Source: Armatimonadota bacterium (lineage in GTDB: Bacteria; Bacteroidota; Ignavibacteria; OLB7). Taken from it: a DNA stretch of 64,000 nucleotides. Both the position numbers and the translations under genes were made by a program. Below, piece by piece: positions 16,683-27,356 of this stretch; within the stretch, counting starts at the first letter, position 1; each line of letters starts with the position of its first letter. Below the pieces are notes generated by a model that was not told the DNA's origin, made no database searches, and saw nothing but the letters and a program-made list of their open reading frames with translations. The DNA is taken from positions 34,423-98,422 of the forward strand of contig JADZEY010000051.1 in NCBI GenBank assembly GCA_020850315.1, read 5' to 3'.

Positions 16683-19250
16683 ATGAAGCTTGTTATCGTA
16701 GAATCTCCGACAAAAGCAAAAACCATCAAATCGTTTCTTCCGCCTGAGTATCGGGTGGAGGCCTCGATGGGAAGCGTGCGTGATCTTCCGGCAAAAGCTG
16801 CTGACATTCCGGCGGCATTCAAGAAAGCGAAGTGGGCGCGCATTGGCGTTGATGTTGAAGAAAATTTCTTGCCACTCTATATCATCCCCGCGCAAAAGCA
16901 CGACGTGATAAAGCGGCTGAAAGCTGCATTGAAAGAAGCCGACGAGCTGATTATCGCAACAGACGAAGACCGCGAGGGTGAGTCAATCGGCTGGCATTTG
17001 TTAGAGATTTTGAAGCCGAAAGTTCCGGTGCGGCGGATGGTGTTCCATGAGATCACCGAGGAAGCAATCCAAGAGGCATTGCAGAACACCCGCGCCGTTG
17101 ACGACCGTTTGGTGCGTGCCCAAGAAACGCGCCGCATCCTTGACCGATTGTACGGCTACACCCTTTCCCCGCTGCTTTGGAAGAAAATTGCACGCGGCCT
17201 TTCGGCCGGGCGGGTGCAGTCGGTGGCGGTGCGGTTGCTGGTGAACCGTGAGATTGAACGCCGCCGATTCCACAGCGGAACCTACTGGGATTTGAAAGCA
17301 ACCCTTGCGGTTCCCAACGGTGAGTTCGAGGCGATTATGGTTGCGTTGGGTGGGCGGCGTTTGGCTATCGGAAAAGACTTCGATCCCGACACTGGCCACA
17401 TCGCTGCCGGGCGCGACGTGTTGCTGCTTGGCGAGGCTGAATCGCGCCAGCTGCAGCAACGGTTGCTGGGTGCTTCTTGGCGTGTTGCCGAGGTGGATGA
17501 AAAAGTGGAAACCCGTTCCCCCGCGCCTCCGTTCACCACTTCCACCATGCAGCAGGAGTCGAACCGGAAGCTGGGGCTTAGTGCCCAGGAGACGATGCGT
17601 TGCGCCCAGCGGCTGTACGAACGTGGTTTCATCACCTACATGCGTACCGATTCGGTGAACTTATCGGAGTCAGCAATCGTGGCCATTCGCGACGCAGTGA
17701 AGGGGAAATATGGGGCTGAGTATCTAAGCGGAAATCCGCGTCAGTTCACCACCAAAAGCAAAGCCGCGCAGGAAGCTCACGAAGCAATTCGCCCAGCCGG
17801 CACGCATATGCCAACGTCGTCCGATCTCGGTTTAGATGGCGTTGATGCTGCACTCTACGACCTGATCTGGATGCGGGCAATGGCCACCCAAATGGCCGAA
17901 GCGCGTATCCGTTTCACCAACGCCACCATCCAAGCCGACGACGCAACGTTCAGGGCAATGGGGAAGCGGGTGGAGTTCCCCGGCTTCTTCCGCGCCTACG
18001 TGGAAGGGAGCGACGACCCCGAAGCCACGTTGGAGGATCGCGACACTCCGCTTCCGCAGCTTGCCAGCGGCACCGCGCTTGGCTGCCGCGACCTTCAGCC
18101 GATTGGTCACGAAACCAAGCCGCCAGCACGCTACACCGAAGCCGCGCTGGTGCAATCGCTTGAGCGCGAAGGGATTGGCCGGCCAAGCACCTACGCCAGC
18201 ATCATCAACACCGTGCAGGATCGCGGCTACGTCCGTAAATCCGGAACGCAGCTTGTGCCAACCTTCACAGCAATGGCGGTTACTTCGCTGCTGGAGCAAT
18301 ACTTCCCGCGCCTTGTAGACCTTGGCTTCACCGCCCAGATGGAGCAGACGCTGGACGACATCGCCAACGGCGAGGCGGAGTGGCTTCCCTATCTCAGCAA
18401 TTTCTACCGTGGCGGCGAAGGGCTGGAGGAGCAGGTGAAAGACCAAGAGGAGAAAATTGACCCGCGCCAAGCCTGCACCATTCAGTTCGATGACCTTGAT
18501 GCCGACGTTCGCGTGGGGCGGTTTGGGGCCTATCTGGAAAAACCCGCCGAGAACGGCGACGACCCCTTGCGCGTCTCCCTTCCGGACACCATCGGCCCTG
18601 CCGATTTAACCGCCGAACAAGCTGAGCTAATCGTCCGCCGCAAACTTTCCGGTGCCGAAGAGTTTGGCCGTCACCCCGACAGCAACTTGCCGATCTACGT
18701 GAAGACCGGCCCCTACGGAGCCTACGTCCAGTTGGGGGAAGACGACGCGCCAAAAGTTGTGCGAACCACGCTGCCAAAAGGGTTCACGCCGGAGAACATC
18801 ACGCTGGAGCAGGCGGTTGGATTGGTTGGATTGCCGCGCACGCTGGGCTATCATCCCGAAAGCGATGAAGCTGTGAAAGTGGGGATTGGGCGGTTCGGGC
18901 CGTTTGTGATGCACGCGGGTGAGTTCGCGTCGCTGAAATCCACCGACGACGTGCTGGCAATCCAACTGCCGCGTGCTTTGGAGTTGTTAGAGTTGAAGAA
19001 AGCAGGGCAGGGGAAGCGTGGGATCATCAGGATCATCGGCGACCACCCGGTGGACGGTGCGCCGGTGGAAGCCTACGTTGGCCGCTACGGCCCGTATCTG
19101 AAGCATGGTGAGGTAAACGCGCCAATCCCCAAAAACCGTCCGGTTGAAGAGCTAACCCTTGAAGAAGCCGTGGCATTAATCGAAGAACGCCGCGCCAACC
19201 CACCCGAGAAAAAACCGAAGCGAGGAAGAGGGAAGAAGGTGGCGGAGTGA
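16683..19250 (+). CDS. topA: DNA topoisomerase I
   Basis: MKLVIVESPTKAKTIKSFL, ATDEDREGESIGWHL, ERGFITYMRTDSVNLSESA, EGIGRPSTYASIINTVQDRGYV; repeated toprim C-terminal modules. Confidence 0.97.
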   Translation: MKLVIVESPTKAKTIKSFLPPEYRVEASMGSVRDLPAKAADIPAAFKKAKWARIGVDVEENFLPLYIIPAQKHDVIKRLKAALKEADELIIATDEDREGESIGWHLLEILKPKVPVRRMVFHEITEEAIQEALQNTRAVDDRLVRAQETRRILDRLYGYTLSPLLWKKIARGLSAGRVQSVAVRLLVNREIERRRFHSGTYWDLKATLAVPNGEFEAIMVALGGRRLAIGKDFDPDTGHIAAGRDVLLLGEAESRQLQQRLLGASWRVAEVDEKVETRSPAPPFTTSTMQQESNRKLGLSAQETMRCAQRLYERGFITYMRTDSVNLSESAIVAIRDAVKGKYGAEYLSGNPRQFTTKSKAAQEAHEAIRPAGTHMPTSSDLGLDGVDAALYDLIWMRAMATQMAEARIRFTNATIQADDATFRAMGKRVEFPGFFRAYVEGSDDPEATLEDRDTPLPQLASGTALGCRDLQPIGHETKPPARYTEAALVQSLEREGIGRPSTYASIINTVQDRGYVRKSGTQLVPTFTAMAVTSLLEQYFPRLVDLGFTAQMEQTLDDIANGEAEWLPYLSNFYRGGEGLEEQVKDQEEKIDPRQACTIQFDDLDADVRVGRFGAYLEKPAENGDDPLRVSLPDTIGPADLTAEQAELIVRRKLSGAEEFGRHPDSNLPIYVKTGPYGAYVQLGEDDAPKVVRTTLPKGFTPENITLEQAVGLVGLPRTLGYHPESDEAVKVGIGRFGPFVMHAGEFASLKSTDDVLAIQLPRALELLELKKAGQGKRGIIRIIGDHPVDGAPVEAYVGRYGPYLKHGEVNAPIPKNRPVEELTLEEAVALIEERRANPPEKKPKRGRGKKVAE

Positions 19251-19276
19251 TATGGTAGCTGGAATAACCTCTGCTT

Positions 19277-19314
19277 CAATGGCCGAACTGCACAGCAATG
19301 CGGTTCGGCCATTG
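19277..19314 (+). terminator. Terminator hairpin downstream of topA
   Basis: caatggccgaac...gttcggccattg. Confidence 0.65.
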
Positions 19315-19413
19315 TGATGTTTCCTGAGTTTTTAGACAAATCGGTGACATCTTTTTGTGTGGTTATGATAACGTTTGCAGTGAGTACAAAAACTTCACAC
19401 AACGTTCATTCTC

Positions 19414-19968
19414 ATGCAACACTACTATTGGGGCGTACTGCTCTTTTTGATGACAATGGCTGCGGCCACTAAGGTTCAAGCAGCACAAGGATTACGTGGG
19501 CAAACTGGCAGCATAGAAACCCCTTCAGGAACCCGTTACGACACCGTTACCTTCAGCTATTTTGAGGGGGATACTCTCCTGTTTTATCATGGAGCCTACC
19601 CGGTCTATCTTCCGGCTGATTCGGTGGAGCGCATCAGCCTTCATGCTTCCTCCAGAAGCCACACACAAAGAAATATAGCGGCTTATACGGGCGGGGGCTT
19701 TCTAGTCGGCAGCACAATCGGATTGTTCATCACTAAGGATCCGATAGGATCATTACTTGCCATTGCCGACGATGGATGCCCAGATTACGACCCATACTGC
19801 TCAGAAGGTCGTAGCCCAGGATGGGAGGTCATTGTGGGGGGAATTATTGGAGCGTTGATCGGTTTGGGTATTGCGCAAGGGGCAACAAGTAATGCCGACT
19901 TCGTGCTTGATTTATCTGGCAAAACACACTTGGAGCGGGTGAATGCAATAGCCAGTGCCTTCGATTAA
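19414..19968 (+). CDS. Hypothetical secreted protein with glycine-rich segments
   Basis: signal peptide MQHYYWGVLLFLMTMAAATKVQA; GGGFLVGSTIGLF, VGGIIGALIGLGIAQG. Confidence 0.65.
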   Translation: MQHYYWGVLLFLMTMAAATKVQAAQGLRGQTGSIETPSGTRYDTVTFSYFEGDTLLFYHGAYPVYLPADSVERISLHASSRSHTQRNIAAYTGGGFLVGSTIGLFITKDPIGSLLAIADDGCPDYDPYCSEGRSPGWEVIVGGIIGALIGLGIAQGATSNADFVLDLSGKTHLERVNAIASAFD

Positions 19969-20009
19969 CTCACCGTAGGCAGGGGCATCCTGGAGTTTGG
20001 TGGTTCTGG

Positions 20010-20080
20010 AGTCTCACGTTCGCGCCGAACATCGCGCTTCGTTCATGCTGAGTCTGCCGAAACAAGCTACCGAACGGGCA
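20010..20080 (+). repeat. Dispersed REP-like element copy
   Basis: cgttcatgctgagtctgccgaaacaagctaccgaacgggca; related to 59921-59980. Confidence 0.5.
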
Positions 20081-20106
20081 AATTTTTTGCGTCAGTTCTC
20101 CTGATC

Positions 20107-21507
20107 CTAACGCCCTTGCAACCACGCCACATCCTGCGTGCTTATGCTGCGCGTTAGCCACGACAACAGAATCGGTAGCAGCAGCGAGACAGGCAGAAAC
20201 CAGAGTTCGCCACCAAGCATCACCCCAACAGCAATGGTTGCGGCCGCAATGGCAAGCCCAGCAACCAAAGGGCGAACAACTGGCATCGTGAAATGCTGCC
20301 GAAACTGAAGGTACATCAGCAGTACCATCACCCCTTCCCCAATGGTGATGCCCCATGCCGCGCCACGCAAGCCACCGAACCAAATGGATAGGGCAATAAT
20401 CGGAAGGGCAACCGCCCCGCCAACCATGCTTGCTTTCATGTATTTCTGCTGATAGCCAATGCCAACCAGCGCGTAGGCAAAGTAGCTGTTCCACAAGGTG
20501 GCCACGGCATACCACGCAACCACTTGCAACGCAGGGCCGGCAGCCGCATAGTTGGCACCGAACAGCAGTGCGATAATCGCGTTGGCATGAACCGTTGCCA
20601 CAGCGCCAATTGCCCCACCAGCAACCACCACCAACCGGAATCCACGCCCAAGCTGACCCTGTAAGCTATCGCGATTTCCCCCCCAACGATTGGCGATCCG
20701 TGGCAGATACAACGCGACGAACACACGATCGGCCATCATCATCAGCGTCACCACACGCAGCACTACCCCCAGCGTTCCTGCATCGGCAGGGCCATGCAGG
20801 AAGCCAAGCAGCAGCAGCGGCACGGTTTGCAAAATGCTTCCAACAATGCTTCCCAACAGTATTGGAAAACCTTCGCGAAGAAGAGCCCAATGGCTGCGGG
20901 TGTTCCCCTCGTTTTCTGTTCCAGCAGCGGACAGGTCGGCGCGGTTGGCCATCAGAAGCAAGGCGGCTGCGGCAATCAGGTTTGCACCGATGTAGAGCAA
21001 CGGAACCAGAGCGATCTGGCTTGGAGCGTTCACCAGCAGCAGCAACGCCCCGGCATACAATCCCCCCGATAGAAACTTGCCAACCGTTACCGCACGGTAG
21101 TTCCGTTTTCCCTGGTGATACCAGTCAACATACAGGGCGTAGGTGATAGGATAGAGCAAGTACAACTGCATCACAGCGCGCAGGGTAGCTGGCAACGGAA
21201 TCAGCAGCAGGATGATCTCCCCCAACAACATCACCGCAAACGCAGCAACCAGCTGAAGTCGCAGGATGGCAACCGGCGGGAATTGGCGATGCTCCGGTTG
21301 GGTTGCGGCAATCCGCACGCCCAACGTGTTCAGCCCAAGGTCCACTGACCACAACGCCCAGGTCAGCAGGGCAAGCCCCATGGAGAGCGTGCCGAATCCT
21401 TCCGGTTGCAGCGCAGCGGCAGTCCATGCGGTTGCCACAAACCCAAGCAACCGCGCAACCGCATCGCCCGTGAACGCTGTCAGAAGGTGTTTGACTATTC
21501 GGCTCAT
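20107..21507 (-). CDS. Polysaccharide biosynthesis flippase (MATE/Wzx-like)
   Basis: about 12-14 hydrophobic helices; GDAVARLLGFVATAWTAAALQPEGFGTLSMGLALLTW typical of Wzx N-termini. Confidence 0.85.
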   Translation of the reverse strand: MSRIVKHLLTAFTGDAVARLLGFVATAWTAAALQPEGFGTLSMGLALLTWALWSVDLGLNTLGVRIAATQPEHRQFPPVAILRLQLVAAFAVMLLGEIILLLIPLPATLRAVMQLYLLYPITYALYVDWYHQGKRNYRAVTVGKFLSGGLYAGALLLLVNAPSQIALVPLLYIGANLIAAAALLLMANRADLSAAGTENEGNTRSHWALLREGFPILLGSIVGSILQTVPLLLLGFLHGPADAGTLGVVLRVVTLMMMADRVFVALYLPRIANRWGGNRDSLQGQLGRGFRLVVVAGGAIGAVATVHANAIIALLFGANYAAAGPALQVVAWYAVATLWNSYFAYALVGIGYQQKYMKASMVGGAVALPIIALSIWFGGLRGAAWGITIGEGVMVLLMYLQFRQHFTMPVVRPLVAGLAIAAATIAVGVMLGGELWFLPVSLLLPILLSWLTRSISTQDVAWLQGR

Positions 21508-22484
21508 CGCTTCCCGTGGTTGATGATCTGAACCAATCGCGATTCCCGTTGCGCCTGCGAAAATTTTGCAATCACCCGCTCCCTTGCCTGCAATCCCGAC
21601 TGTGGCGGAAGCTGTGCAGCCGCAGCAATGGCTTGCCGCAGCTCTTCGGCGTTTCCGGGGCTGGTCACAAATCCGCTCTCTCCAATCGCATCAGCAATCC
21701 CCCCAACATCGGCACCAACAGGGATGCAGCCGCAGAGCATCGCTTCGCACAGAGTGTTCGGCAACCCTTCGCGGCGCGAGGGCTGGCAGAAGATCAGTGC
21801 CCGTTGGTAGTGTGGCAGAAGTTGGTTGCGAGGGATGGGGGGAAGAAGGGTGACGTTGGCGGGAATGGTGGGAACCAACGACTGCACGGCGGGGGGAATC
21901 CCGATGATCTGGAATTGAAGTTCGGGAAGCTGCGTGGCGGCCAACAACAGAAGGTCAATCCCTTTGATTGCCAGCCGCTGGCGGCTATCGCAGTGGGCAA
22001 CGCACAAGACGGTTGTCGCGTTCGGGTGGCCATCTGGCTTCCAGCGGTTTGGGTCGTAACCAGTAGGAAGCGTTTCTAACTGGGGAAGCGGGCGGCCAAC
22101 GCGCTGGCGTAATTCGGCAGCAAGGGGTTCGGCAACGGCAAGGATATGATCGGCACGGGGAAGCCCCCACCCAAGCAACGCACGTTTCCACCAACTGAGC
22201 CAGACTCCATATCTATTTTCCGGATCGCGTGCGGTATCAACCCCGCCAATAATCACTACCGAGCGGCGACCCAGCAGACGGGCAACAAAGATCATCACAA
22301 CTGCATAGACCGAACCGAACCAGCTGATGCTAACATCGGAATTCCGCACACCCCGAAAAATTATCGGCAGTGCGCGGAATCCCGATGCGGTTTTCCATTC
22401 CACAGCATAATGCTTCCCAAGAAGCTCCACATCATCGCGGATGAACGGCGTATCCAACGTGGACCAGACGAACACCCGATTCAC
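21504..22484 (-). CDS. Glycosyltransferase family 1 (GT-B)
   Basis: PSRREGLPNTLCEAMLCGCIPVGADVGGIADAIGESGFVTSPGNAEEL; overlaps the flippase start. Confidence 0.88.
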   Translation of the reverse strand: MNRVFVWSTLDTPFIRDDVELLGKHYAVEWKTASGFRALPIIFRGVRNSDVSISWFGSVYAVVMIFVARLLGRRSVVIIGGVDTARDPENRYGVWLSWWKRALLGWGLPRADHILAVAEPLAAELRQRVGRPLPQLETLPTGYDPNRWKPDGHPNATTVLCVAHCDSRQRLAIKGIDLLLLAATQLPELQFQIIGIPPAVQSLVPTIPANVTLLPPIPRNQLLPHYQRALIFCQPSRREGLPNTLCEAMLCGCIPVGADVGGIADAIGESGFVTSPGNAEELRQAIAAAAQLPPQSGLQARERVIAKFSQAQRESRLVQIINHGKR

Positions 22485-22487
22485 CGG

Positions 22488-23921
22488 CTATCCTTCCGGG
22501 GAAAGTTCAACATCTTCCGATGCATCTTGCGCGGTCTGGCGGTAGTTGGCTTTGTCAATCTCCGACGGGTTGCCAACAATCACAATCGTGAAGTTCCGCA
22601 GATACCGCCGTGCGGCAAGGTTCATTTGGGCTGGCTTAATTGCCCTGATTGCATCCAACGTGCGGAAGGCATTTTTCCAGGAACCAGTATAGAGTTCTGC
22701 AACTCCCATCTCGTTTGCCTGCGATTCGGCGGTTTGCTGGCGCATGTAGTTGCTGGTAAGCCACCCCACCAGTCCGTTGCGGATGGATTGCTCGCTGATG
22801 ACGATTTCCCGGAACAGATCAACCACATTCCCCTTTGCCACACGCCAGGTGGAGTCGGGAAGCGTTGTGGAGACGGTGAGTTGGCCGTAGGAGGAGCGTC
22901 CGAACTCAACTTCGGCATCGGGGGCATAGCTCAGGTTCCGCTCCACACGCACCTCGCGGAACATATGGCCAGCAAGGAAACTGGTAAGCCGCATCATTGG
23001 GAAATAGAGGCTGTCGCCACGGTTCGGAGCCAGATAGCGGGCAACCATGTAACTGGTGACGGCACGCCCGCCGCCGTACGGGGGGCGAACGATGAGTGTT
23101 TGCTTTCCGGCGTTCTGCGGCGGCGGGACAGGGCGCGCCAGATAGGCCCCTTGCGGCAGCTTAGCAAGGCTGGCCGCCACACGATTATGCAGGCTTGCCG
23201 AGTCAATATCCCCCACCACCACAAGGAACGTGCGTGACTTCACGAACATGGAGGTGTAGTAGTCCAGCAACGTTTTTTCCGTGATCGGTGCAACGTCCGA
23301 TTCTTGGGCAAAGCGGCCGTACGGGTGGCCCTGGTAGAAGGCACTGTCGGCAAGGTAGTTGGCGTAGGCTTCGGGGCTGTTGAAACGATTGCGAAGGCCA
23401 ATCATCAGCCGCTCCTTTGCGTTCTGGAACTCAACGGGGTCAATTTTTGGGCGCATGATAACGCCAGTGAACAGCTCCCATGATTTATCGAAATTTTCCA
23501 GCGCGCAACGGAGGGTCATCACCGAGTAGTCGCGATCGTCGCCGGGGACGATGCCGCTGTTTAGGCGGTCCAGAACGCGGCGATATTCTTCCTTGCTCAT
23601 CCCCCCGGGGCCGCTAAGTGGGGGAAGCTGAAGCGCAAGCTGCTGCACCGCCGGCGAAACACCTTGCGGGATTGCTGCAAGCCCGCCATCAATAAACAGC
23701 TTAGCACTAACGATCTGGGACCCCGGGTCGGTTTGGCGAAGGATCACCCGAAGCCCATTGACGGCGAACTCCTTGACGTTGCTTGGTGCGCCACGGTAGT
23801 AAATCACCTGCTGCTTCTTTGAAGAAGCACAACCAACGGGGATCAGAAACACCGCAAGCATCGGGACAAGCAGCCAGCGAAGCAAGCGGATATGGGAGCT
23901 TGGTGCGTGTGTGGGGGCCAT
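22488..23921 (-). CDS. M16-family peptidase homologue, lipoprotein, lacking HXXEH (non-catalytic subunit)
   Basis: lipobox FLIPVGC; M16 fold sequence LRVILRQTDPGSQIVSAKLFIDGG; expected zinc motif region reads VQQLALQLPP. Confidence 0.75.
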   Translation of the reverse strand: MAPTHAPSSHIRLLRWLLVPMLAVFLIPVGCASSKKQQVIYYRGAPSNVKEFAVNGLRVILRQTDPGSQIVSAKLFIDGGLAAIPQGVSPAVQQLALQLPPLSGPGGMSKEEYRRVLDRLNSGIVPGDDRDYSVMTLRCALENFDKSWELFTGVIMRPKIDPVEFQNAKERLMIGLRNRFNSPEAYANYLADSAFYQGHPYGRFAQESDVAPITEKTLLDYYTSMFVKSRTFLVVVGDIDSASLHNRVAASLAKLPQGAYLARPVPPPQNAGKQTLIVRPPYGGGRAVTSYMVARYLAPNRGDSLYFPMMRLTSFLAGHMFREVRVERNLSYAPDAEVEFGRSSYGQLTVSTTLPDSTWRVAKGNVVDLFREIVISEQSIRNGLVGWLTSNYMRQQTAESQANEMGVAELYTGSWKNAFRTLDAIRAIKPAQMNLAARRYLRNFTIVIVGNPSEIDKANYRQTAQDASEDVELSPEG

Positions 23922-23922
23922 A

Positions 23923-25341
23923 TTATTTCAGCACCTCCGACTTGTTAAGATTGAGGTTGTTGAGTGCTTGTTGGTTGCTGGTGACACCCAACACATAGTT
24001 CTTCCCCTTGACGTAGGTGCGGATGTAGCGTTGGATATCCTCGCGAGTGATGTTCGAGAGGTTATCAAGGTAGCCACGGAAATAATCCAGCCCGGTGGTG
24101 CTCCACCAGAAAGAGAGCGTGTGGGCCCAGTCGGTGGTTTCTTCGCTGTCGTACAGGTGATCCACGTGCAAAATTGCTTTGGCGGTTTCTAACTCTTCAT
24201 CGGTGAAATAGTCGGGGGAATCGAAGGCTTGGATTTCTTCCCACAATGCTTCTTGCAGTTTCTTGATATTCTCCGGCGCGCACACCGCTTCCACCTGAAT
24301 TGGGCCAACGTAGCGTTGGGTGTAGTATCCCATGCCGGCCCCTTGCGCTATGCCACTTTCCACCAATTTCCGTTGGAATCGTGACTGTGGTTGGCGAAGG
24401 ATGAACAGGAAGACGTCGGCAGCGTAGGTGGCGGCGTTGTCAATGCCGATAGAAGGACCATGGAAGCGGTACTCCACTTGGGCCACATCTACTGCGGCGG
24501 GAACCATCACCAATTTTTTTTGGGTTAATGGCTTTGCCAGTGGTGGCGGGTCTTTCTCAAACGGGTTCTCCCCTTCCTTCCAATCGCCGAAGTATTTCTC
24601 GGCAAGCTGATGGACGCTTGCTGAGTCAACATCGCCAGCAACAATCAGGGCGCAGTTGTTGGGGATGTAGTATTTCTTCTGGATGAACCGCATTTTTTCT
24701 GGGGTGGCGGTTTTAATCACGGGTCGCTGGCCAATCGGCTGCTTGCGTGTGACGACATCGCCCCACAAGGCTTCATCCATTGCGCGATTGAAGGCAAAGA
24801 ATGGGTTGGATTCGTGGCGGTCGAATTCGCCAATCACCACTTCGCGCTCGCGCTCCAGTTCGGCAACATCGAAAGCCGGAAACTGCGCCGCACCGGACAT
24901 GATCTCCATCCCTCGTTCAAGGTTTTCAATCGGGAGAGTGAAATAGTAATAGACCACTTCCTCGCGGGTGGTGGCGTTGAAGATGATGCCGTTTGCACTC
25001 AGCACCGCGCTGAAGGCTTCGCTGCTGGGATACTTGCTGTTGGCCTTGAAGAACATATGCTCGTACAAGTGGGATAGCCCAGCATATTCCGGCCCTTCGG
25101 TGAAGGATCCATTGCGGGTGGCAAGCTCTAGCGTGGCAAGCGGAACAAGGTGGTTTGGGACGATAACAACCTCCAATCCATTATCCAGCACAAAGCGGGA
25201 ATACGCTTTTTCTGGGGCGGTGATGCCGCCACCAGTGGTTTGTGCAGAAAGTGGGGAGGCAGCGGCAAGCAGCAACAACCAAGCAAACCACTGCCGCAAA
25301 ACGTTCCGGCTGGCAGCCAGGACGCAACGATGATGCACCAT
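23923..25341 (-). CDS. M16-family zinc peptidase (catalytic)
   Basis: HLYEHMFFKAN (HXXEH), TTREEVVYYYFTLPIENLERGMEIMSGA. Confidence 0.93.
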   Translation of the reverse strand: MVHHRCVLAASRNVLRQWFAWLLLLAAASPLSAQTTGGGITAPEKAYSRFVLDNGLEVVIVPNHLVPLATLELATRNGSFTEGPEYAGLSHLYEHMFFKANSKYPSSEAFSAVLSANGIIFNATTREEVVYYYFTLPIENLERGMEIMSGAAQFPAFDVAELEREREVVIGEFDRHESNPFFAFNRAMDEALWGDVVTRKQPIGQRPVIKTATPEKMRFIQKKYYIPNNCALIVAGDVDSASVHQLAEKYFGDWKEGENPFEKDPPPLAKPLTQKKLVMVPAAVDVAQVEYRFHGPSIGIDNAATYAADVFLFILRQPQSRFQRKLVESGIAQGAGMGYYTQRYVGPIQVEAVCAPENIKKLQEALWEEIQAFDSPDYFTDEELETAKAILHVDHLYDSEETTDWAHTLSFWWSTTGLDYFRGYLDNLSNITREDIQRYIRTYVKGKNYVLGVTSNQQALNNLNLNKSEVLK

Positions 25342-25852
25342 GATGATGTAGGAAAAGTGAGTTACGGACGACCCCGCGGATCAACGTGGATAATATAGCG
25401 GAATCGGCTGTGGCAGAGTGTGGAAAAGTACATGGAGATACTGAAATCCGTCACCAAACCACGAATAGCAACAACAGGACGCAACGATAGGGGGAGGGTA
25501 ACACAGAAGGGCAAAACAGTTGGGGCGATCACCTGCTGGTATATTCGGCAACCCATTGTTGTATGCTTCTTGAAAATGGTTCGTGATCGCTTATTGCTGA
25601 CATACTAAATACTACGCAGCAACGAGCAATCCCTTCCATCACACAAAGTTTTCCCACCACTTTCACTTGCCCTACAGATGGCGGTTCCCGCTAGAGTTGC
25701 ATTTTGCCCGTAGATACTTTGTGCTTGCTTTCCGCCGTGGCTTCGCCTAAGTTAGGCCAAGCCCCCTACATTGGTTCGGCGCATGGTTCCCACCAACCGA
25801 TCACACGACAGCGGGCAGTGTCAACGCTCCCTACTCTTTCCAGCCAGAACAC

Positions 25853-27304
25853 ATGGATATTTTTGGATTTGGCGACGATGACCCAATCGAAGGCTCGGAC
25901 CCTGAAGGTCTCGATTCCGACGCGCTACGCCGTTACCGCCGCCGATTGAACGGCGACGATGGAGCGGGGGATGATTCGCTGCCACACAATGTGGAAGTGC
26001 TGGAAGAGCTACTTGAGATGTGTCTTGACAAAGAGGAGTTCGACGACGCGCTTCGGATCTGCGACCAGTGGATCCGCTTTGCCCCGTACAGCTCCATGGC
26101 GTGGCTTCGCAAAGGGATGGTGCTTGTTGACTTAGAACGCCCCGAGGAAGCACTGGCTTGCTTCGACCAAGCCGACTTGCTGAACCCAATGAGTACGGAT
26201 TCGATGATCTGCCGTGGCCTTGCCCTTTGCATGATGGAAATGCCTGAGAGCGCCGTTGTGCTGTATCAACAAGTCCTAGAAATTGAGCCTGACAATGAAG
26301 ACGCGCTCTTCAATCTGGCCACCGCATTCCAACAGACGAACCGCCCTGAGAAAGCAATGGCAATCTTTCGCACACTCCTTTCAAGCGAACGCTACGGAAT
26401 TGATGCAATGTTTGAGCTTGGGCTTGTGCTGAAGTCGTCGAGTCGGATAGAGGAAGCCTTACAGATCTATAGCAACTACATTGATACCAACCCTTTTAAC
26501 GCCAGTACATGGTTCGCTCGCGGGGTTATGCTCAGTGAGCTTGGACGGTTGCAGCAGGGGATTGATAGCTACCTGATGGCCATAGCAATCCGCGAGGATT
26601 TCTCCCCAGCTTGGGTCAACAGAGGGAACAACCTTGCCAGCATGGGTAGCCTGCTGGAAGCGGTGGAGTCATACTGGGAAGCACTCCGCTACGATCCCCG
26701 CGACGGCAAAGCGTGGTGTGGATTGGGAAGTTGCCATAAAGAGATGAGGGACGAGAGCAAAGCACTGCAATACTTCGCCAAATCCTTGGAGTGTGACCCT
26801 GACTCCCGCGAAGCATTACTTGGCCGAGCACGTTGCTTGGAGTCGTTGGGGGAGTACGAACGTGCCCTAGATGTCTATCTTGCCATGCTTGACAGCGATA
26901 GCAATGATGTTGAACTGCTGATTTCCTGCGGCGATATGCTGTCGCTGCTAAAGCGTGCGGAGGAAGGGCTTGCCTACTACCGCCGTGCAGTTGGCTTGAA
27001 CCCAGACAATGGCCATCTATGGGTTGAAATTGCCATAACATTATACGATCAAGGAAAATTTGAGGAGTCGCTGCAAGCATTCGACACCCTGATCCAGCTG
27101 CACCCCGATTGGGGGAACGCGCATTATGGGCGGGCCCGGAATCAAGCAGCGTTAGGGCAGTTTGGGCCAATGATCGAATCACTGAAGACGGCCATCGCCA
27201 TAGAGTCAGTTTTTGCAGGTATGTTCAAATATGATTTTCCCCACCTTGTCTCGGTGGTGGAGTCGTTGGGCGTAGAGTTATTGGATACAGAGGAAGATTC
27301 CTAA
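25853..27304 (+). CDS. Cytosolic TPR-repeat protein
   Basis: consecutive 34-aa TPR motifs throughout (e.g. ALQYFAKSLECDPDSREALLGRARCLESLGEYERALDVY). Confidence 0.9.
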   Translation: MDIFGFGDDDPIEGSDPEGLDSDALRRYRRRLNGDDGAGDDSLPHNVEVLEELLEMCLDKEEFDDALRICDQWIRFAPYSSMAWLRKGMVLVDLERPEEALACFDQADLLNPMSTDSMICRGLALCMMEMPESAVVLYQQVLEIEPDNEDALFNLATAFQQTNRPEKAMAIFRTLLSSERYGIDAMFELGLVLKSSSRIEEALQIYSNYIDTNPFNASTWFARGVMLSELGRLQQGIDSYLMAIAIREDFSPAWVNRGNNLASMGSLLEAVESYWEALRYDPRDGKAWCGLGSCHKEMRDESKALQYFAKSLECDPDSREALLGRARCLESLGEYERALDVYLAMLDSDSNDVELLISCGDMLSLLKRAEEGLAYYRRAVGLNPDNGHLWVEIAITLYDQGKFEESLQAFDTLIQLHPDWGNAHYGRARNQAALGQFGPMIESLKTAIAIESVFAGMFKYDFPHLVSVVESLGVELLDTEEDS

Positions 27305-27356
27305 ATCGCCTCGGCATCATCTGCGTAGCTATCACATCCATCAAACTCATTCTCCT

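Noticed and set aside
22146-23237. 363-aa plus-strand ORF
   Set aside because: Antisense to the well-supported glycosyltransferase and M16 genes; no recognisable domain; GC-driven spurious ORF.
25711-25721. Shared tagatactttg motif at 25711 and 42351 as a promoter
   Set aside because: An 11-mer match is expected by chance many times in 64 kb and it does not fit the TAnnTTTG consensus exactly.
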